A stretch of 64,000 bases of DNA from Collimonas antrihumi. Lineage in GTDB: Bacteria; Pseudomonadota; Gammaproteobacteria; Burkholderiales; Burkholderiaceae_D. Below are positions 47,929 through 56,443 of the stretch, one piece after another. The notes beneath the pieces were generated by a model. The model saw nothing but the letters and a program-made list of their open reading frames with translations. It had not been told where the DNA came from and searched no databases. Made by a program: the position numbers and the translations under genes. The stretch's first letter is position 1, and every line of letters begins with the position of its first letter. The stretch spans positions 62,001 through 126,000 of the forward strand of contig NZ_JAGQED010000010.1 in the NCBI RefSeq assembly GCF_018304965.1. Direction: 5' to 3'.

Positions 47929-48852
47929 ATGTTCAGAATCAGTCTCGATGCGCTGTTGATTCTCGACGCCATCGACCGCCGCGGCTCGTTCTCCGCCGCC
48001 GGCAGCGAATTGCATCGGGTGCCTTCGACCATTTCCTATACCGTGTCGAAACTGGAGCAGGATCTGGGCGTGCAAGTGTACGAGCGCCAGGGACCGAAAG
48101 TCTCGCTGACGCGCGCCGGCGCAGAATTGCTCAAGGAGGGGCGCTATCTGCTGAAAGCGGCGGAAGACCTGGAGCATCGTGTGCGCCGCGTGGCTTCAGG
48201 TTGGGAGACCGAACTGACGATATGCATTGATTCTTTGTTTTCGGTGGCGGCGCTGGAAACCGATATCGCCAATTTCTGCGGGATTGCCGATAAAACCCGT
48301 TTGCGCGTTGCCAGGGAATCTCTGACCGGTACCTGGGAAGCCTTGCTGGAACGCCGCGTCGATTTGTTGATAGCGGCGCCGGGGCAGGGACCGGCAGGCG
48401 GCGGTTATATCGCCGAGCAGATGGGGACGATCTCTTTCGTGTTTGTGGTGGCTCCTACACATCCGCTGGCCAAGGTAAAACGTGTACTGGGCAAGGCGGA
48501 GTTGCATCCGCATCGCGCCATCAGCGTGGCCGACTCGGCGCGCAAGATGGCCTCGCGCACGGTGGGTCTGTTGTTTGGTCAGGACACGCTGACGGTGCCC
48601 GACATGCGCAGCAAATATGAGTTGCAACTGGCCGGCGTAGGTTTCGGTTTTTTGCCGGAGCCATGTGCACGGGCAGCGATCGCTTCAGGCGCCTTGATCG
48701 TGAAAGAAGTGGAAGAACCGAAGCCGGATGAAACGTTTTCGCTGGCGTGGCGCACCGGCGACGATGGCGCCGCCTTGAGCTGGTGGATCGACAGAATGCG
48801 CGACAGCGATGCAATGGCACGTTTGATCCGGCATGTGCCGGGGGCGCTCTAA
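47929..48852 (+). CDS. LysR-family regulator (YhaJ-like)
   Basis: The 307-residue protein has an N-terminal helix-turn-helix (DAIDRRGSFSAAGSELHRVPSTISYTVSKLEQ region, ~14-46) and a LysR effector domain. It resembles YhaJ/YafC-type regulators. In E. coli yhaJ is next to the pirin gene yhaK; here a pirin gene follows convergently 77 bp downstream, supporting the same pairing. The ligand is unknown, though quinone or aromatic stress is a fair guess from the E. coli counterpart. Confidence 0.88.
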   Translation: MFRISLDALLILDAIDRRGSFSAAGSELHRVPSTISYTVSKLEQDLGVQVYERQGPKVSLTRAGAELLKEGRYLLKAAEDLEHRVRRVASGWETELTICIDSLFSVAALETDIANFCGIADKTRLRVARESLTGTWEALLERRVDLLIAAPGQGPAGGGYIAEQMGTISFVFVVAPTHPLAKVKRVLGKAELHPHRAISVADSARKMASRTVGLLFGQDTLTVPDMRSKYELQLAGVGFGFLPEPCARAAIASGALIVKEVEEPKPDETFSLAWRTGDDGAALSWWIDRMRDSDAMARLIRHVPGAL

Positions 48853-48929
48853 AAAAAACAGGCCGGACAGCGTGCAGCGGTTCTGCCTGAATCACGGCCT
48901 GAATCATTTCTGTAAATCAGAATGCGAAA

Positions 48930-49631
48930 TCAATACGGCAGATCGAACAGCAACACTTCTGCGGCGTCGGCATTCGCCAGCGTGATCAGATTCTCCGCAG
49001 TCACCTTCACCGCGTCACCGCCCTTAAGCTCGGTGCCGTTGACGCTGATGCGGCCGTGTATCACATGCACATAAGCGTTGCGTCCCTTAGCCAGCGTGTG
49101 TTGCAGCGGCTGGTCACCGTTCAGGATGGCGGCATAGATCGACGCATCCTGATGTATCAACACCGAGTTGTCGCGGCCATCGGCTGATGCGATCAAGCGC
49201 AGCTGTCCTTGTTTTTGCGCGACGGTGAAATGCTTTTCTTCATAGCTCGGCGGAATGCCTTTGACATTCGGCTGAATCCAGATCTGCAGGAAATGCACAG
49301 GCGCTGTCGCCGAGTGATTGAACTCGCTGTGACGCACGCCAGTGCCCGCGCTCATTCTTTGCACATCGCCGTAATGCAAGACCGAACCGGTACCCATGCT
49401 GTCCTTGTGTTCCAGCGCGCCATCCAGTACATAGGAAATGATTTCCATGTCGCTGTGGCCGTGCGTGCCAAAACCCTGGCCGGCTTGTACCCGGTCTTCA
49501 TTGATCACCAGTAGCGGGCCGAAGCCGGTGTGCTGCGGATCGAAATAATGGCTGAACGAAAATGTATGGTGCGAATTCAACCAGCCGTGATCGGCAATAC
49601 CGCGTTCTTCGCTTTTACGAATTTGAAGCAT
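48930..49631 (-). CDS. Pirin family bicupin protein (YhaK/YhhW-like)
   Basis: The 233-residue protein has a first cupin with the metal set HGHSDME (His, His near 57-59) and GVRHSEFNHS (His, Glu near 101-103), as in YhhW quercetinase. The second cupin lacks metal ligands. It opens MLQIRKSEERGIADHGWLNS, a family signature. Members sense redox or oxidise flavonoids; the true substrate is unknown. It is convergent with the LysR gene rather than divergent. Confidence 0.9.
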   Translation of the reverse strand: MLQIRKSEERGIADHGWLNSHHTFSFSHYFDPQHTGFGPLLVINEDRVQAGQGFGTHGHSDMEIISYVLDGALEHKDSMGTGSVLHYGDVQRMSAGTGVRHSEFNHSATAPVHFLQIWIQPNVKGIPPSYEEKHFTVAQKQGQLRLIASADGRDNSVLIHQDASIYAAILNGDQPLQHTLAKGRNAYVHVIHGRISVNGTELKGGDAVKVTAENLITLANADAAEVLLFDLPY

Positions 49632-49720
49632 GATTTTCTCCGTCAGTTACTGCAGGCAACGCCACTTTCACAGTGAAGAATGGTTGCGATGGATGCAGGG
49701 GTGGGTCGACAGGGGGAAGT

Positions 49721-49825
49721 ATGCGCGTTGCGAATTCAAAAGAAAAACGGAAAAAATATGGATATATGTTCGAATTTATCGATGATTGCGGCACGCCCCG
49801 TGTTTTCGATATTGCCGGGAGCTGA
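49721..49825 (+). CDS. Candidate small protein of 34 residues
   Basis: The strong ribosome binding site AGGGGGA ends four bases before ATG 49721. The frame translates MRVANSKEKRKKYGYMFEFI then DDCGTPRVFDIAGS and stop. It is basic first, then mixed. It lies in the 427-bp gap between the pirin and parD genes, divergent from pirin. I recognise no family; it may be a small protein or chance. The rest of the gap holds no supported gene. Confidence 0.3.
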   Translation: MRVANSKEKRKKYGYMFEFIDDCGTPRVFDIAGS

Positions 49826-49992
49826 ATTGACTTTTTGAGAGCGTTCTAAGGTTTTAAAACGGGTAGGGGAACATAAAATTCGAAGATAGGCGATGAAAAG
49901 GAAATTATTTGCAAGAGATGAGTCGGCTGGTGCCGGAATCGCTCATGGCTTGATCAGGTCGCTCACATTCTGCACTGGCAATCCATACCGTT

Positions 49993-50034
49993 TTGCACGA
50001 TACTGCACCAATAGTATGATTTATTTCACATACT
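49993..50034 (+). promoter_or_regulatory. Promoter and operator of the parDE operon
   Basis: TTGCAC (49993-49998) and TATGAT (50015-50020) are 16 bp apart. The -10 overlaps an inverted repeat, AGTATG (50013-50018) and CATACT (50029-50034), a likely site for ParD autorepression. The parD start is 25 bp further on. Confidence 0.55.
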
Positions 50035-50058
50035 CATGCTTACTTTGGAGATTGCACT

Positions 50059-50304
50059 ATGGGAACTGTGCGCAAGACCATTACTTTGACCGAGAAGCAA
50101 GACGGTTGGATTAAAGCGCAGATTGAAGCCGGGCACTACACCAACGACAGCGAATATATCCGCGATCTCATCCGGCGTGAACAGGAGCGTAGCGCCGACG
50201 TTGAAGCGATCCGCGCTGCGCTGATTGAAGGTGAGGCTAGTGGAGAGCCAAGCCCATTCGATGTCGCTGCCTTCAAGCAGCGAATGCTGGCCGCGCGTGG
50301 CTGA
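50059..50304 (+). CDS. ParD-family antitoxin
   Basis: The 81-residue protein has a ribbon-helix-helix DNA-binding N-terminus (VRKTITLTEKQDGWIKAQIEAG, with SEYIRDLIRREQER) and a flexible C-terminal tail (~45-81) that would wrap the toxin. It matches the CC2985/ParD group. TTTGGAG precedes the ATG. The toxin gene overlaps its last eight bases. Confidence 0.92.
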   Translation: MGTVRKTITLTEKQDGWIKAQIEAGHYTNDSEYIRDLIRREQERSADVEAIRAALIEGEASGEPSPFDVAAFKQRMLAARG

Positions 50305-50587
50305 GTATCGCCTTACTCCTGCGGCCGAACGCGACCTTGAAAGGATATGGACTCACACCTTCGGGCAGTGGGGGATAATGCAGGCCAATCGCTACACCGA
50401 CATCTTGACAGCTGTCTTTGCAGAACTGGCGCAGTCACCAAGGACAGCCATGGCATGTGACCACGTCCGACCAGGCTATCGTCGCCGAAGTGTTGAGCGA
50501 CACATGATTTACTTTCGCATTACAACCTACGGTATTGCAATCATTCGTATCTTGCACGACCGCATGGATGCATCACGTCACGTGTGA
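50297..50587 (+). CDS. ParE-family toxin, GTG start
   Basis: Starting at GTG 50297 the product has 96 residues: MAEYRLTPAAERDLERIWTH..., a RelE/ParE fold. YTDILTAVFAELAQSPRTA and the C-terminal VERHMIYFRIT, IIRILHDRMDASRH match ParE, which poisons DNA gyrase. The GTG overlaps the parD end, giving translational coupling, and the longer frame back to 50225 overlaps parD heavily and lacks homology. No ATG is available near the family start. Confidence 0.9.
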   Translation: MAEYRLTPAAERDLERIWTHTFGQWGIMQANRYTDILTAVFAELAQSPRTAMACDHVRPGYRRRSVERHMIYFRITTYGIAIIRILHDRMDASRHV

Positions 50588-50670
50588 TTGCGTTTCGCCG
50601 GTTTGGCGATCTTCACCTTATCAATACCCGGTCAACTATCGTTGATAGCCTAAGGATTCGGCAAAAGAAA

Positions 50671-50702
50671 AAAGGGTTATGATTTCTCATAACCCTTTTA
50701 TT
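50671..50702. terminator. Bidirectional terminator between parE and tRNA-Lys
   Basis: AAAGGGTTATGA pairs perfectly with TCATAACCCTTT around TTTC. A-rich on the left and T-rich on the right, it can end parDE (+) and tRNA-Lys (-) transcripts. Confidence 0.85.
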
Positions 50703-50765
50703 TTCCTGCTGTGTATTACTACCTGTGTATTACTACGAGTAGTAGTACGCACTACTGCTTATTCG

Positions 50766-50841
50766 TGGTAGGCCGTGCGGGATTCGAACCTGCGACCAAC
50801 GGATTAAAAGTCCGCTGCTCTACCAGCTGAGCTAACGACCC
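50766..50841 (-). tRNA. tRNA-Lys (anticodon UUU)
   Basis: The minus strand reads GGGTCGTTAGCTCAGCTGGT at the 5' end, has anticodon TTT within CGGACTTTTAATCCG, the T-arm GCAGGTTCGAATCCTGC and an encoded CCA end. All four arms fold and the sequence is close to E. coli tRNA-Lys; the first acceptor pair is G-U. Length is 76 nt. The 3' end faces the parDE pair, and the Tol-Pal operon ends 90 bp on the other side. Confidence 0.97.
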
Positions 50842-50931
50842 GAAAGACCGCTATTATATGTAATGTGCATATGAGCTGTCAAACCCATATGCACTTTTAT
50901 TTACACAATTTGCAAAATTAAATTTTGCGGC

Positions 50932-51681
50932 TTACTTAAGTGTTGTCAGGCGTTCTTTTGCCGTTTGTGCTGCCGGCGTGTTTGGATACTGCGACAGCAG
51001 TTGTTCCAACGCACGCTTGGCCTGAGGTTTGTTCTTCAGCTCGGTATAGCTGCTGGAGATATTCAACAGGGCATCGGCAGCTTTGGGATTGTCGGCATAC
51101 TTGCTGACAACCACCTGCTGTGCCGCAATCGCATTTTTGTAATCACGCAGAGCGTAATACGAGTTCCCCAGCCAGTATTGGGCTGATGGCACTAAACCCG
51201 AATCCGGGCTGGAGCGTACAAAATTGGAAAATGCGGTTACTGCAGTTTTATAGTCGCCGGCTTTGAAGGTCGCCAGTGCTGCGTCGTAGGCCTTCTGGTC
51301 GTTGGCGCCAACGCTGACTTCCTGTCCATCGACACTAACTTTTTGCGGCTCCAGCTTGCGCAAGCGGGTATCCAGATCGACATAGAAATCTTTCTGTCGC
51401 TGTTGCGTGTTGGCCAGCTCATTGGTCAGCACTTCGATTTGTCCGCGCAGCTTGGCCAGTTCCTGATTCAGGCGGTCATTCTGTTCCGACAAACTGAGCG
51501 AACTGGTTTTGTCCGCCTTGCCGTCGACCCGTGCATTGACCGCGTCAATCTTGGCGCGTATATCCAATATCGCCCGACGTGCTTCATCGTCGTCAAACAG
51601 CCCGGCGTGGGCGGTCGGAGCGGAAAAAACCGCGGCCAGCATGGCCGCAGTTATCGTGGCTTTGAAGAACGTCCGCATCAT
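50932..51681 (-). CDS. ybgF: Tol-Pal accessory protein CpoB/YbgF
   Basis: The 249-residue periplasmic protein has a signal peptide (ending TAHA near 26), a coiled-coil trimerisation segment (~35-110) and tetratricopeptide repeats (~125-249), AYDAALATFKAGDYKTAVTAF, SAQYWLGNSYYALRDYKNAI, ADALLNISSSYTEL. CpoB couples peptidoglycan synthesis with outer-membrane constriction. Its start overlaps the pal stop by one base. Confidence 0.94.
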   Translation of the reverse strand: MMRTFFKATITAAMLAAVFSAPTAHAGLFDDDEARRAILDIRAKIDAVNARVDGKADKTSSLSLSEQNDRLNQELAKLRGQIEVLTNELANTQQRQKDFYVDLDTRLRKLEPQKVSVDGQEVSVGANDQKAYDAALATFKAGDYKTAVTAFSNFVRSSPDSGLVPSAQYWLGNSYYALRDYKNAIAAQQVVVSKYADNPKAADALLNISSSYTELKNKPQAKRALEQLLSQYPNTPAAQTAKERLTTLK

Positions 51682-52196
51682 TATTGATAAACGATGTCGG
51701 AACGGCGGTTTTCAGCGTAGGACGCTTCGTCGCTGCCGAGAGCCTTAGGCTTTTCTTTACCCAGCGAGACTGCTTCGACCTGGGTATCCGAAACGCCTAA
51801 CAATACCAATGCCTTGCGAACCGCCTCGGCACGTTTTTGTCCCAGCGCCAGATTGTATTCACGGCCGCCGCGATCATCGGTATTGCCTTGGATGATGATC
51901 TTGCGATTCTTGTGGCTGTTCAGGTATTGCGCGTGCGCTTCAACCACGGACTTGAATTCGTCCTTGATGATGTAGCTGTCGAAATCGAAGTAAATGCTGC
52001 GCTTCGAGAGGATGCCGGTTGGGTTGTTGAGCGGATCGCTACCGGTATCGACGGTATTGACCGAACGTGTATCTGCGCCGGTGGCGCCGCTATCGACGAC
52101 TGGGACTGCCTTGTCGTCCAGCTTGACAGGGGATGAGCAAGCGGCCAGCAAAATGGCGCTGGCAACGATAAGGGCAAAGTTTCTGATATTTAGCAT
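51681..52196 (-). CDS. pal: Peptidoglycan-associated lipoprotein Pal
   Basis: The 171-residue lipoprotein has a lipobox LLAAC (Cys ~20) and an OmpA-like domain (~65-171) with IYFDFDSYIIKDEF, IIIQGNTDDRGGREYNLALGQKRAEAVRKAL cited as residues ~100-130, and ENRRSDIVY. It links the outer membrane to peptidoglycan and binds TolB. It is part of the ybgC-tolQRAB-pal-ybgF operon. Confidence 0.97.
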   Translation of the reverse strand: MLNIRNFALIVASAILLAACSSPVKLDDKAVPVVDSGATGADTRSVNTVDTGSDPLNNPTGILSKRSIYFDFDSYIIKDEFKSVVEAHAQYLNSHKNRKIIIQGNTDDRGGREYNLALGQKRAEAVRKALVLLGVSDTQVEAVSLGKEKPKALGSDEASYAENRRSDIVYQ

Positions 52197-52246
52197 TTTT
52201 AATTCTCCAGAGTGGGAAACGAACGTCGATTCAAATTACTACGTGA

Positions 52247-53530
52247 TTATTTCATGAAAGGACCCCATGTAGGCTCCCGTATATCGCCTGCCTGCATAGT
52301 TAAACGCTGTTTCACGCGGCCGTCAACTGAGACAACTGCCAGTGAACCGCGGCGGCCTGATTCTGTGGCGTACATGATGTATTTGCCGTTCGGCGAAAAA
52401 CTGGGAGATTCATCCTTGACGGTATCTGATAAACGCTGCTCCTGGCCGTTGCTCAGGTCCAGTACATACAGCTGGAAGCGGCCGCCGCGCTGCGAAATGT
52501 AGGCCAATGCCTTGCCGTCCGGCGAAATCCGCGGGCTGATGTTGTAGCTGCCGCCGAACGTCACGCGTTGGGCGTCGCCGCCGTTGGCGCTCATTTTATA
52601 GATTTGCGGGCCGCCGCTGCGATCGCTGGTGAAATAGATGCTTTGGCCGTCAGCTGAAAATTGCGGTTCGGTGTCGATACCATTGGTATTGGTCAAACGG
52701 CGCAAGCCGCCGCCGTCGGCATTCACCATATACACTTGGGTCAGGCCGTCGCGGGCCAGCGCGATCGCCAGTTTGGTGCCGTCGGGCGACCATGATGGCG
52801 CCGAATTACTACCCTTGTAGTTAGCCACCACGATGCGCTGCTTGGTGACCAGGTTTTGCACGTAGACCACAGGTTTTTTAGCTTCAAACGAGACGTAGGC
52901 AACCTTGGTGCCGTCCGGCGACCAGGCTGGCGAAATGATCGGCTCGTTGGAGCGCAGGGCGACCTGGGTGCCTTCACCGTCGGAATCGGCGACTTCCAGG
53001 CGGTATTCCTTGCCAGCCTTGATGATGTAGGCGATGCGGGTAGCGAACGCACCGCGTCCGCCGATCAGCTTTTCATAAATATCGTCGGCGATCTTGTGTG
53101 CGGTAACCCGCGTGTACTGTGGCGCGGCGGCCATCGCCAGGGCCGACAACTGAGCCGATTTGACGGTATCCAGCAGACGGTAGCGGACATCGAAACGGCC
53201 ATCGGCCAGGCGCTGCACGCTGCCGACTACCAAAGCGTCGGCGCCGCGTGCTTTCCAATCGCCCAGGTTGACCTGGGTCGCTTCGGAAATGACATCACCG
53301 GTATCAATGATCTTGAAAAATCCGCTGCGCGCCAAATCAGCTTTGATGATGGCGGTAACTTGTTGCGGTGCCAGGTTTTCGTCGCTGAAGCCGGCAATCG
53401 CGATGGGAATCTGGGTGGCGCCGACGCCGGAGGTTTCGATACGCAGTTGTGCATTTGCCGGAGCGCTGAATACTAAAGCGGTAACCGCCAGTCCTATGAT
53501 TGCGAATAGTTGGTGCAGTTTGTTTTTCAT
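52247..53530 (-). CDS. tolB: Tol-Pal system protein TolB
   Basis: The 427-residue periplasmic protein has a signal peptide (cut near ANA, ~27), an N-terminal alpha/beta domain and a six-bladed beta-propeller with repeated SPAWSPDGTKVAYVS, APSWSPDGTKLAIAL and SPRISPDGKALAYIS motifs. It binds Pal and the TolA end. The gene begins four bases after tolA ends. Confidence 0.97.
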   Translation of the reverse strand: MKNKLHQLFAIIGLAVTALVFSAPANAQLRIETSGVGATQIPIAIAGFSDENLAPQQVTAIIKADLARSGFFKIIDTGDVISEATQVNLGDWKARGADALVVGSVQRLADGRFDVRYRLLDTVKSAQLSALAMAAAPQYTRVTAHKIADDIYEKLIGGRGAFATRIAYIIKAGKEYRLEVADSDGEGTQVALRSNEPIISPAWSPDGTKVAYVSFEAKKPVVYVQNLVTKQRIVVANYKGSNSAPSWSPDGTKLAIALARDGLTQVYMVNADGGGLRRLTNTNGIDTEPQFSADGQSIYFTSDRSGGPQIYKMSANGGDAQRVTFGGSYNISPRISPDGKALAYISQRGGRFQLYVLDLSNGQEQRLSDTVKDESPSFSPNGKYIMYATESGRRGSLAVVSVDGRVKQRLTMQAGDIREPTWGPFMK

Positions 53531-53533
53531 GGC

Positions 53534-54469
53534 TTACTGATCTTTCGGTTTGTGGATTCCGATAAAACTGGAAGGTACAGAACCCGTTTTACTGTCTTTT
53601 GGATAAGGCGCCGATCTCTCAATCGCTCGTTTTACCGCCTCGTCGAAACCGGAAACTCCTGAGGATTTCCTGAGGCGCACACTTGCGACCGAGCCGTCCG
53701 GAAGCAGTTGGACATCAAATTCCACGGCCGGGTTTCCTGCCAGACCTTCGGGAACATTGAAGTTAATGTTCGACTTGATCTTGGCGCCGACCTTTTGCCC
53801 ATAGCTCGGATCGCCACGCGGTCCTTGCGACTGGGCTGCCGTGCCGGTACTGTTGGCCGCGCCATTGCCGGCCGCCTGACCCAGCATGCGTTTCAATTCG
53901 TCGGCGTGGCGCTTGTTGTCGGCGGCATCGGCTGCAGCCTGCTTCTTCTTGGCGTCGGCTTCGGCGGCCTTTTTGGCGGCATCCTGTTTTTGCTTTTCCT
54001 GGGCTGCGGCTTTGTCCTTGGCGGCTTTTTGTTCAGCCTCGGCTTTCAACTTGTCCTTGCGCTCTTCCTCGGCTTGCTGTTTTTGCAATTGTTTTTGCTT
54101 TTCCAGCTCTTCCTGGCGCTGCAAGTCCTTGCGTTCCTGTTCTTTGCGCTTCTTTTCCTTTTCCAGCGCAATTTCAGGATCCGGCATAGGCGGCGTCACC
54201 ACTTTTGGCGGTGGCGGCGTGGTTTCCTGTACTACCGGCTCCGGTTTGGGTACTGGCGTCGGCTGCGGGATCGGCTCCGGCGGCGTTGGCGCGGCGTCCT
54301 TGATCTCCGGGCTCCAGATTTCGGCCTCCACTGCTATCGGCTGCTGGCTTTGCCAGTGAATGCCAAACCACAGGAACGCAAACAAGGCGGCATGCACTGC
54401 CGCTGCGAGCATGATGGCGCGGATGCTGCCGGGTTCTTTTGGTACGGAATACGGGGAGTTGCCTGTCAT
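53534..54469 (-). CDS. tolA: Tol-Pal system protein TolA
   Basis: From ATG 54469 the protein has 311 residues: a short cytoplasmic start, one membrane helix (~17-38), a Pro-rich stretch (~60-98), a long Lys/Glu/Ala/Gln coiled rod (~100-200) and a TonB-like C-terminal domain (~225-311). An ATG 45 bases further upstream overlaps tolR by 35 bp and is less likely. TolA spans the periplasm and transmits force from TolQR to TolB-Pal. Confidence 0.95.
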   Translation of the reverse strand: MTGNSPYSVPKEPGSIRAIMLAAAVHAALFAFLWFGIHWQSQQPIAVEAEIWSPEIKDAAPTPPEPIPQPTPVPKPEPVVQETTPPPPKVVTPPMPDPEIALEKEKKRKEQERKDLQRQEELEKQKQLQKQQAEEERKDKLKAEAEQKAAKDKAAAQEKQKQDAAKKAAEADAKKKQAAADAADNKRHADELKRMLGQAAGNGAANSTGTAAQSQGPRGDPSYGQKVGAKIKSNINFNVPEGLAGNPAVEFDVQLLPDGSVASVRLRKSSGVSGFDEAVKRAIERSAPYPKDSKTGSVPSSFIGIHKPKDQ

Positions 54470-54479
54470 AACCAGATCG

Positions 54480-54914
54480 TCACTTTGTCGCCAGTCCGAC
54501 GCGGTTAATGCCAAGCATCTTGGCTTCCGAAATGACCTTGATCACTTCGTCGTATTTGATGTCCTTGTCGGCGGAAATCATCACCGGCATGTCGGGTTTG
54601 TCAGCGTGCAGGGTTTGCAGTTTCTGTTTCAAGCCGTTGCGGGGAACGCTTTCGGCCTTGGTCATGCCGCTTTTCTGGCCGTTGATACGGATACTGGCCA
54701 GTTCGTCGGGCTTCAAGGTGATCTCTATGTATTCAGTCGGCGGCGTCGCCGATTTCGCCGCGTTCGGCAAATTGATGACGCTAGGATTGGTCAGCGGCGC
54801 CGAGACCATGAAAATCACCAGCAATACCATCATCACGTCGATATACGGGACGACGTTGATTTCTGCCTTGAATTTGCGGGTGCGGCCGCCGCGCATGGAT
54901 GATTGCCCCGACAT
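54480..54914 (-). CDS. tolR: Tol-Pal system protein TolR
   Basis: The 144-residue ExbD/TolR protein has one membrane helix (~24-42) holding the proton-path Asp in PYIDVMMVLLVIFMV, and a periplasmic domain. The start overlaps the tolQ stop by one base. With TolQ it forms the proton-driven motor of the complex. Confidence 0.96.
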   Translation of the reverse strand: MSGQSSMRGGRTRKFKAEINVVPYIDVMMVLLVIFMVSAPLTNPSVINLPNAAKSATPPTEYIEITLKPDELASIRINGQKSGMTKAESVPRNGLKQKLQTLHADKPDMPVMISADKDIKYDEVIKVISEAKMLGINRVGLATK

Positions 54915-55615
54915 TAGCGCGCCTGACGTTGCAAGATGTTGGAGAATTCTTCGATAAAGCTCTCGAAGCGGATGGCCAGACGATCGACATCATGGGAGAA
55001 GCGGTTATAGGCAACCACGGCCGGAATCGCTGCAAACAAGCCGATCGCTGTGGCGATCAAGGCTTCGGCGATACCGGGCGCGACTGCCGCCAGCGTTGCT
55101 TGCTGTACGTTTGCCAGGCCTCGGAAAGCATTCATGATGCCCCATACGGTGCCGAACAGACCGACATACGGCGATACCGAACCGACCGAGGCGAGGAAGG
55201 CCAGATGCGATTCCAGCGCATCCATCTCACGCTGGTAAGCCGCGCGCATGGCGCGCCGTGCACCTTCCAGCAAGGCGGTATTGTCGGTGCCATTCTTGTG
55301 CCCGATCGAAGCCTTGACCTTGTTGAACTCATCCATGCCGGCTTCGAAAATGCGTTCCAGCGCACCGGTTTTTCCTGCGCCTTTGCGGCGATTCGAGGTG
55401 GCGTCCTGGTACAGCGTGCTCAGGTTGCCGCCGGACCAGAATGCGCGCTCGAAGTCTTCCGTCTGCGAACGGGCGCTGCGGATAGCGAACATCTTGCGGA
55501 AAATATAGGTCCAGCTCATCACGGAAACTGCCAGCAGCAGGGCCATGACCAACTGTACTAATACGGAGGCATTGGTGATGAGGGTGATAAACGAAAGATC
55601 TTGGGTGACAGTCAT
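54914..55615 (-). CDS. tolQ: Tol-Pal system protein TolQ
   Basis: The 233-residue ExbB/TolQ protein has three membrane helices (~17-40, 135-160, 170-195), with VGLFGTVWGIMNAFRGLA and ALIATAIGLFAAIPAVVAYNRF as family signatures. The gene lies 264 bp from ybgC, a wider gap than usual, which may hold a second promoter; nothing else is seen in that gap. Confidence 0.97.
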   Translation of the reverse strand: MTVTQDLSFITLITNASVLVQLVMALLLAVSVMSWTYIFRKMFAIRSARSQTEDFERAFWSGGNLSTLYQDATSNRRKGAGKTGALERIFEAGMDEFNKVKASIGHKNGTDNTALLEGARRAMRAAYQREMDALESHLAFLASVGSVSPYVGLFGTVWGIMNAFRGLANVQQATLAAVAPGIAEALIATAIGLFAAIPAVVAYNRFSHDVDRLAIRFESFIEEFSNILQRQAR

Positions 55616-55879
55616 GGATAGCGGTCTTGAGGAATGGTCTTAGGTTTAAGTAAAGACTTAGGTTTAAGTAAAATACTCAAACAGTGAATTGTAATCGTAA
55701 AGTGCTTACCGCCAAATTAACAATTGATGACGGTAATGTTTCCGGGCGTTATCGCATTTCCCGGTTTCTTTGCATTGCTGCATGAGACCGTGTCCGGTAC
55801 GCGAAGGTTCATTGTGCCGTCAGAGTTACCGTTATGAACTATTTCGACAGCGCATTAAGGCAAGTGCATTGATGCAAAT

Positions 55880-56344
55880 CTATGCCGCTGCCGGCACGGA
55901 ATGGGCGGCACCGGGCTTGATATTGTGCAATACCTGTTTCGGGATTGCCTGCGGCCGGAAGGTGGCGGCATCGACGCAGGCCACGCTGATGCGGCCGGTT
56001 GCCAGCAACGTCGGTTCATTTTCACCCAAGCGCCAGGCTTGTTGAATGAAGTCAACGCTGGCGCGTCCCATGCGCTCGACCACCACGGTCAATTCCAGCT
56101 CGTCATCCAGCTTGGCAGGGGCATGATAGTCGACGCCGGTGCTTTTTACGACAAACATGACGCCATCAGTCTGCTCCAGCGTGCGCTGGCCGACGCCGGC
56201 TGCGCGTAACCATTCGGTGCGGGCACGTTCGAAAAATTTCAAATAGTTGGCATAAAACACTACGCCGCCGGTATCGGTGTCTTCGTAATACACCCGGATA
56301 CGCCAGCTAAAGACGGGATGCGGGGCGATTGTTATCTTGCTCAT
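55880..56344 (-). CDS. ybgC: Acyl-CoA thioesterase YbgC
   Basis: The hotdog-fold thioesterase shows YYEDTDTGGVVFYANYLKFFERAR with the catalytic Asp (given as residues ~19-42) and GVDYHAPAKLDDELEL. I chose ATG 56344 (154 residues); ATG 56386 is an alternative, and neither has a good ribosome binding site. YbgC heads the Tol-Pal operon in many bacteria and may act in phospholipid metabolism. Confidence 0.92.
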   Translation of the reverse strand: MSKITIAPHPVFSWRIRVYYEDTDTGGVVFYANYLKFFERARTEWLRAAGVGQRTLEQTDGVMFVVKSTGVDYHAPAKLDDELELTVVVERMGRASVDFIQQAWRLGENEPTLLATGRISVACVDAATFRPQAIPKQVLHNIKPGAAHSVPAAA

Positions 56345-56399
56345 TGTTTGGGTTGCTTCGGTTGTGTGCGGGACAGCAGTTGCCATCTATCGGCACTTT

Positions 56400-56427
56400 G
56401 TAGGGTAGGCACAAGTGCCCACCCTAC
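56400..56427. repeat. Dispersed palindrome upstream of ybgC
   Basis: GTAGGGTAGGCAC and GTGCCCACCCTAC flank AA, giving a near-perfect 28-bp palindrome. It is the third copy of the GTAGGGTGGGCA family in this window. Confidence 0.75.
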
Positions 56428-56443
56428 GACTAAAGTTGCTTAT

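Noticed and set aside
49893-50114. 73-codon frame before parD
   Set aside because: Overlaps the promoter/operator and parD start in another frame; no motifs.
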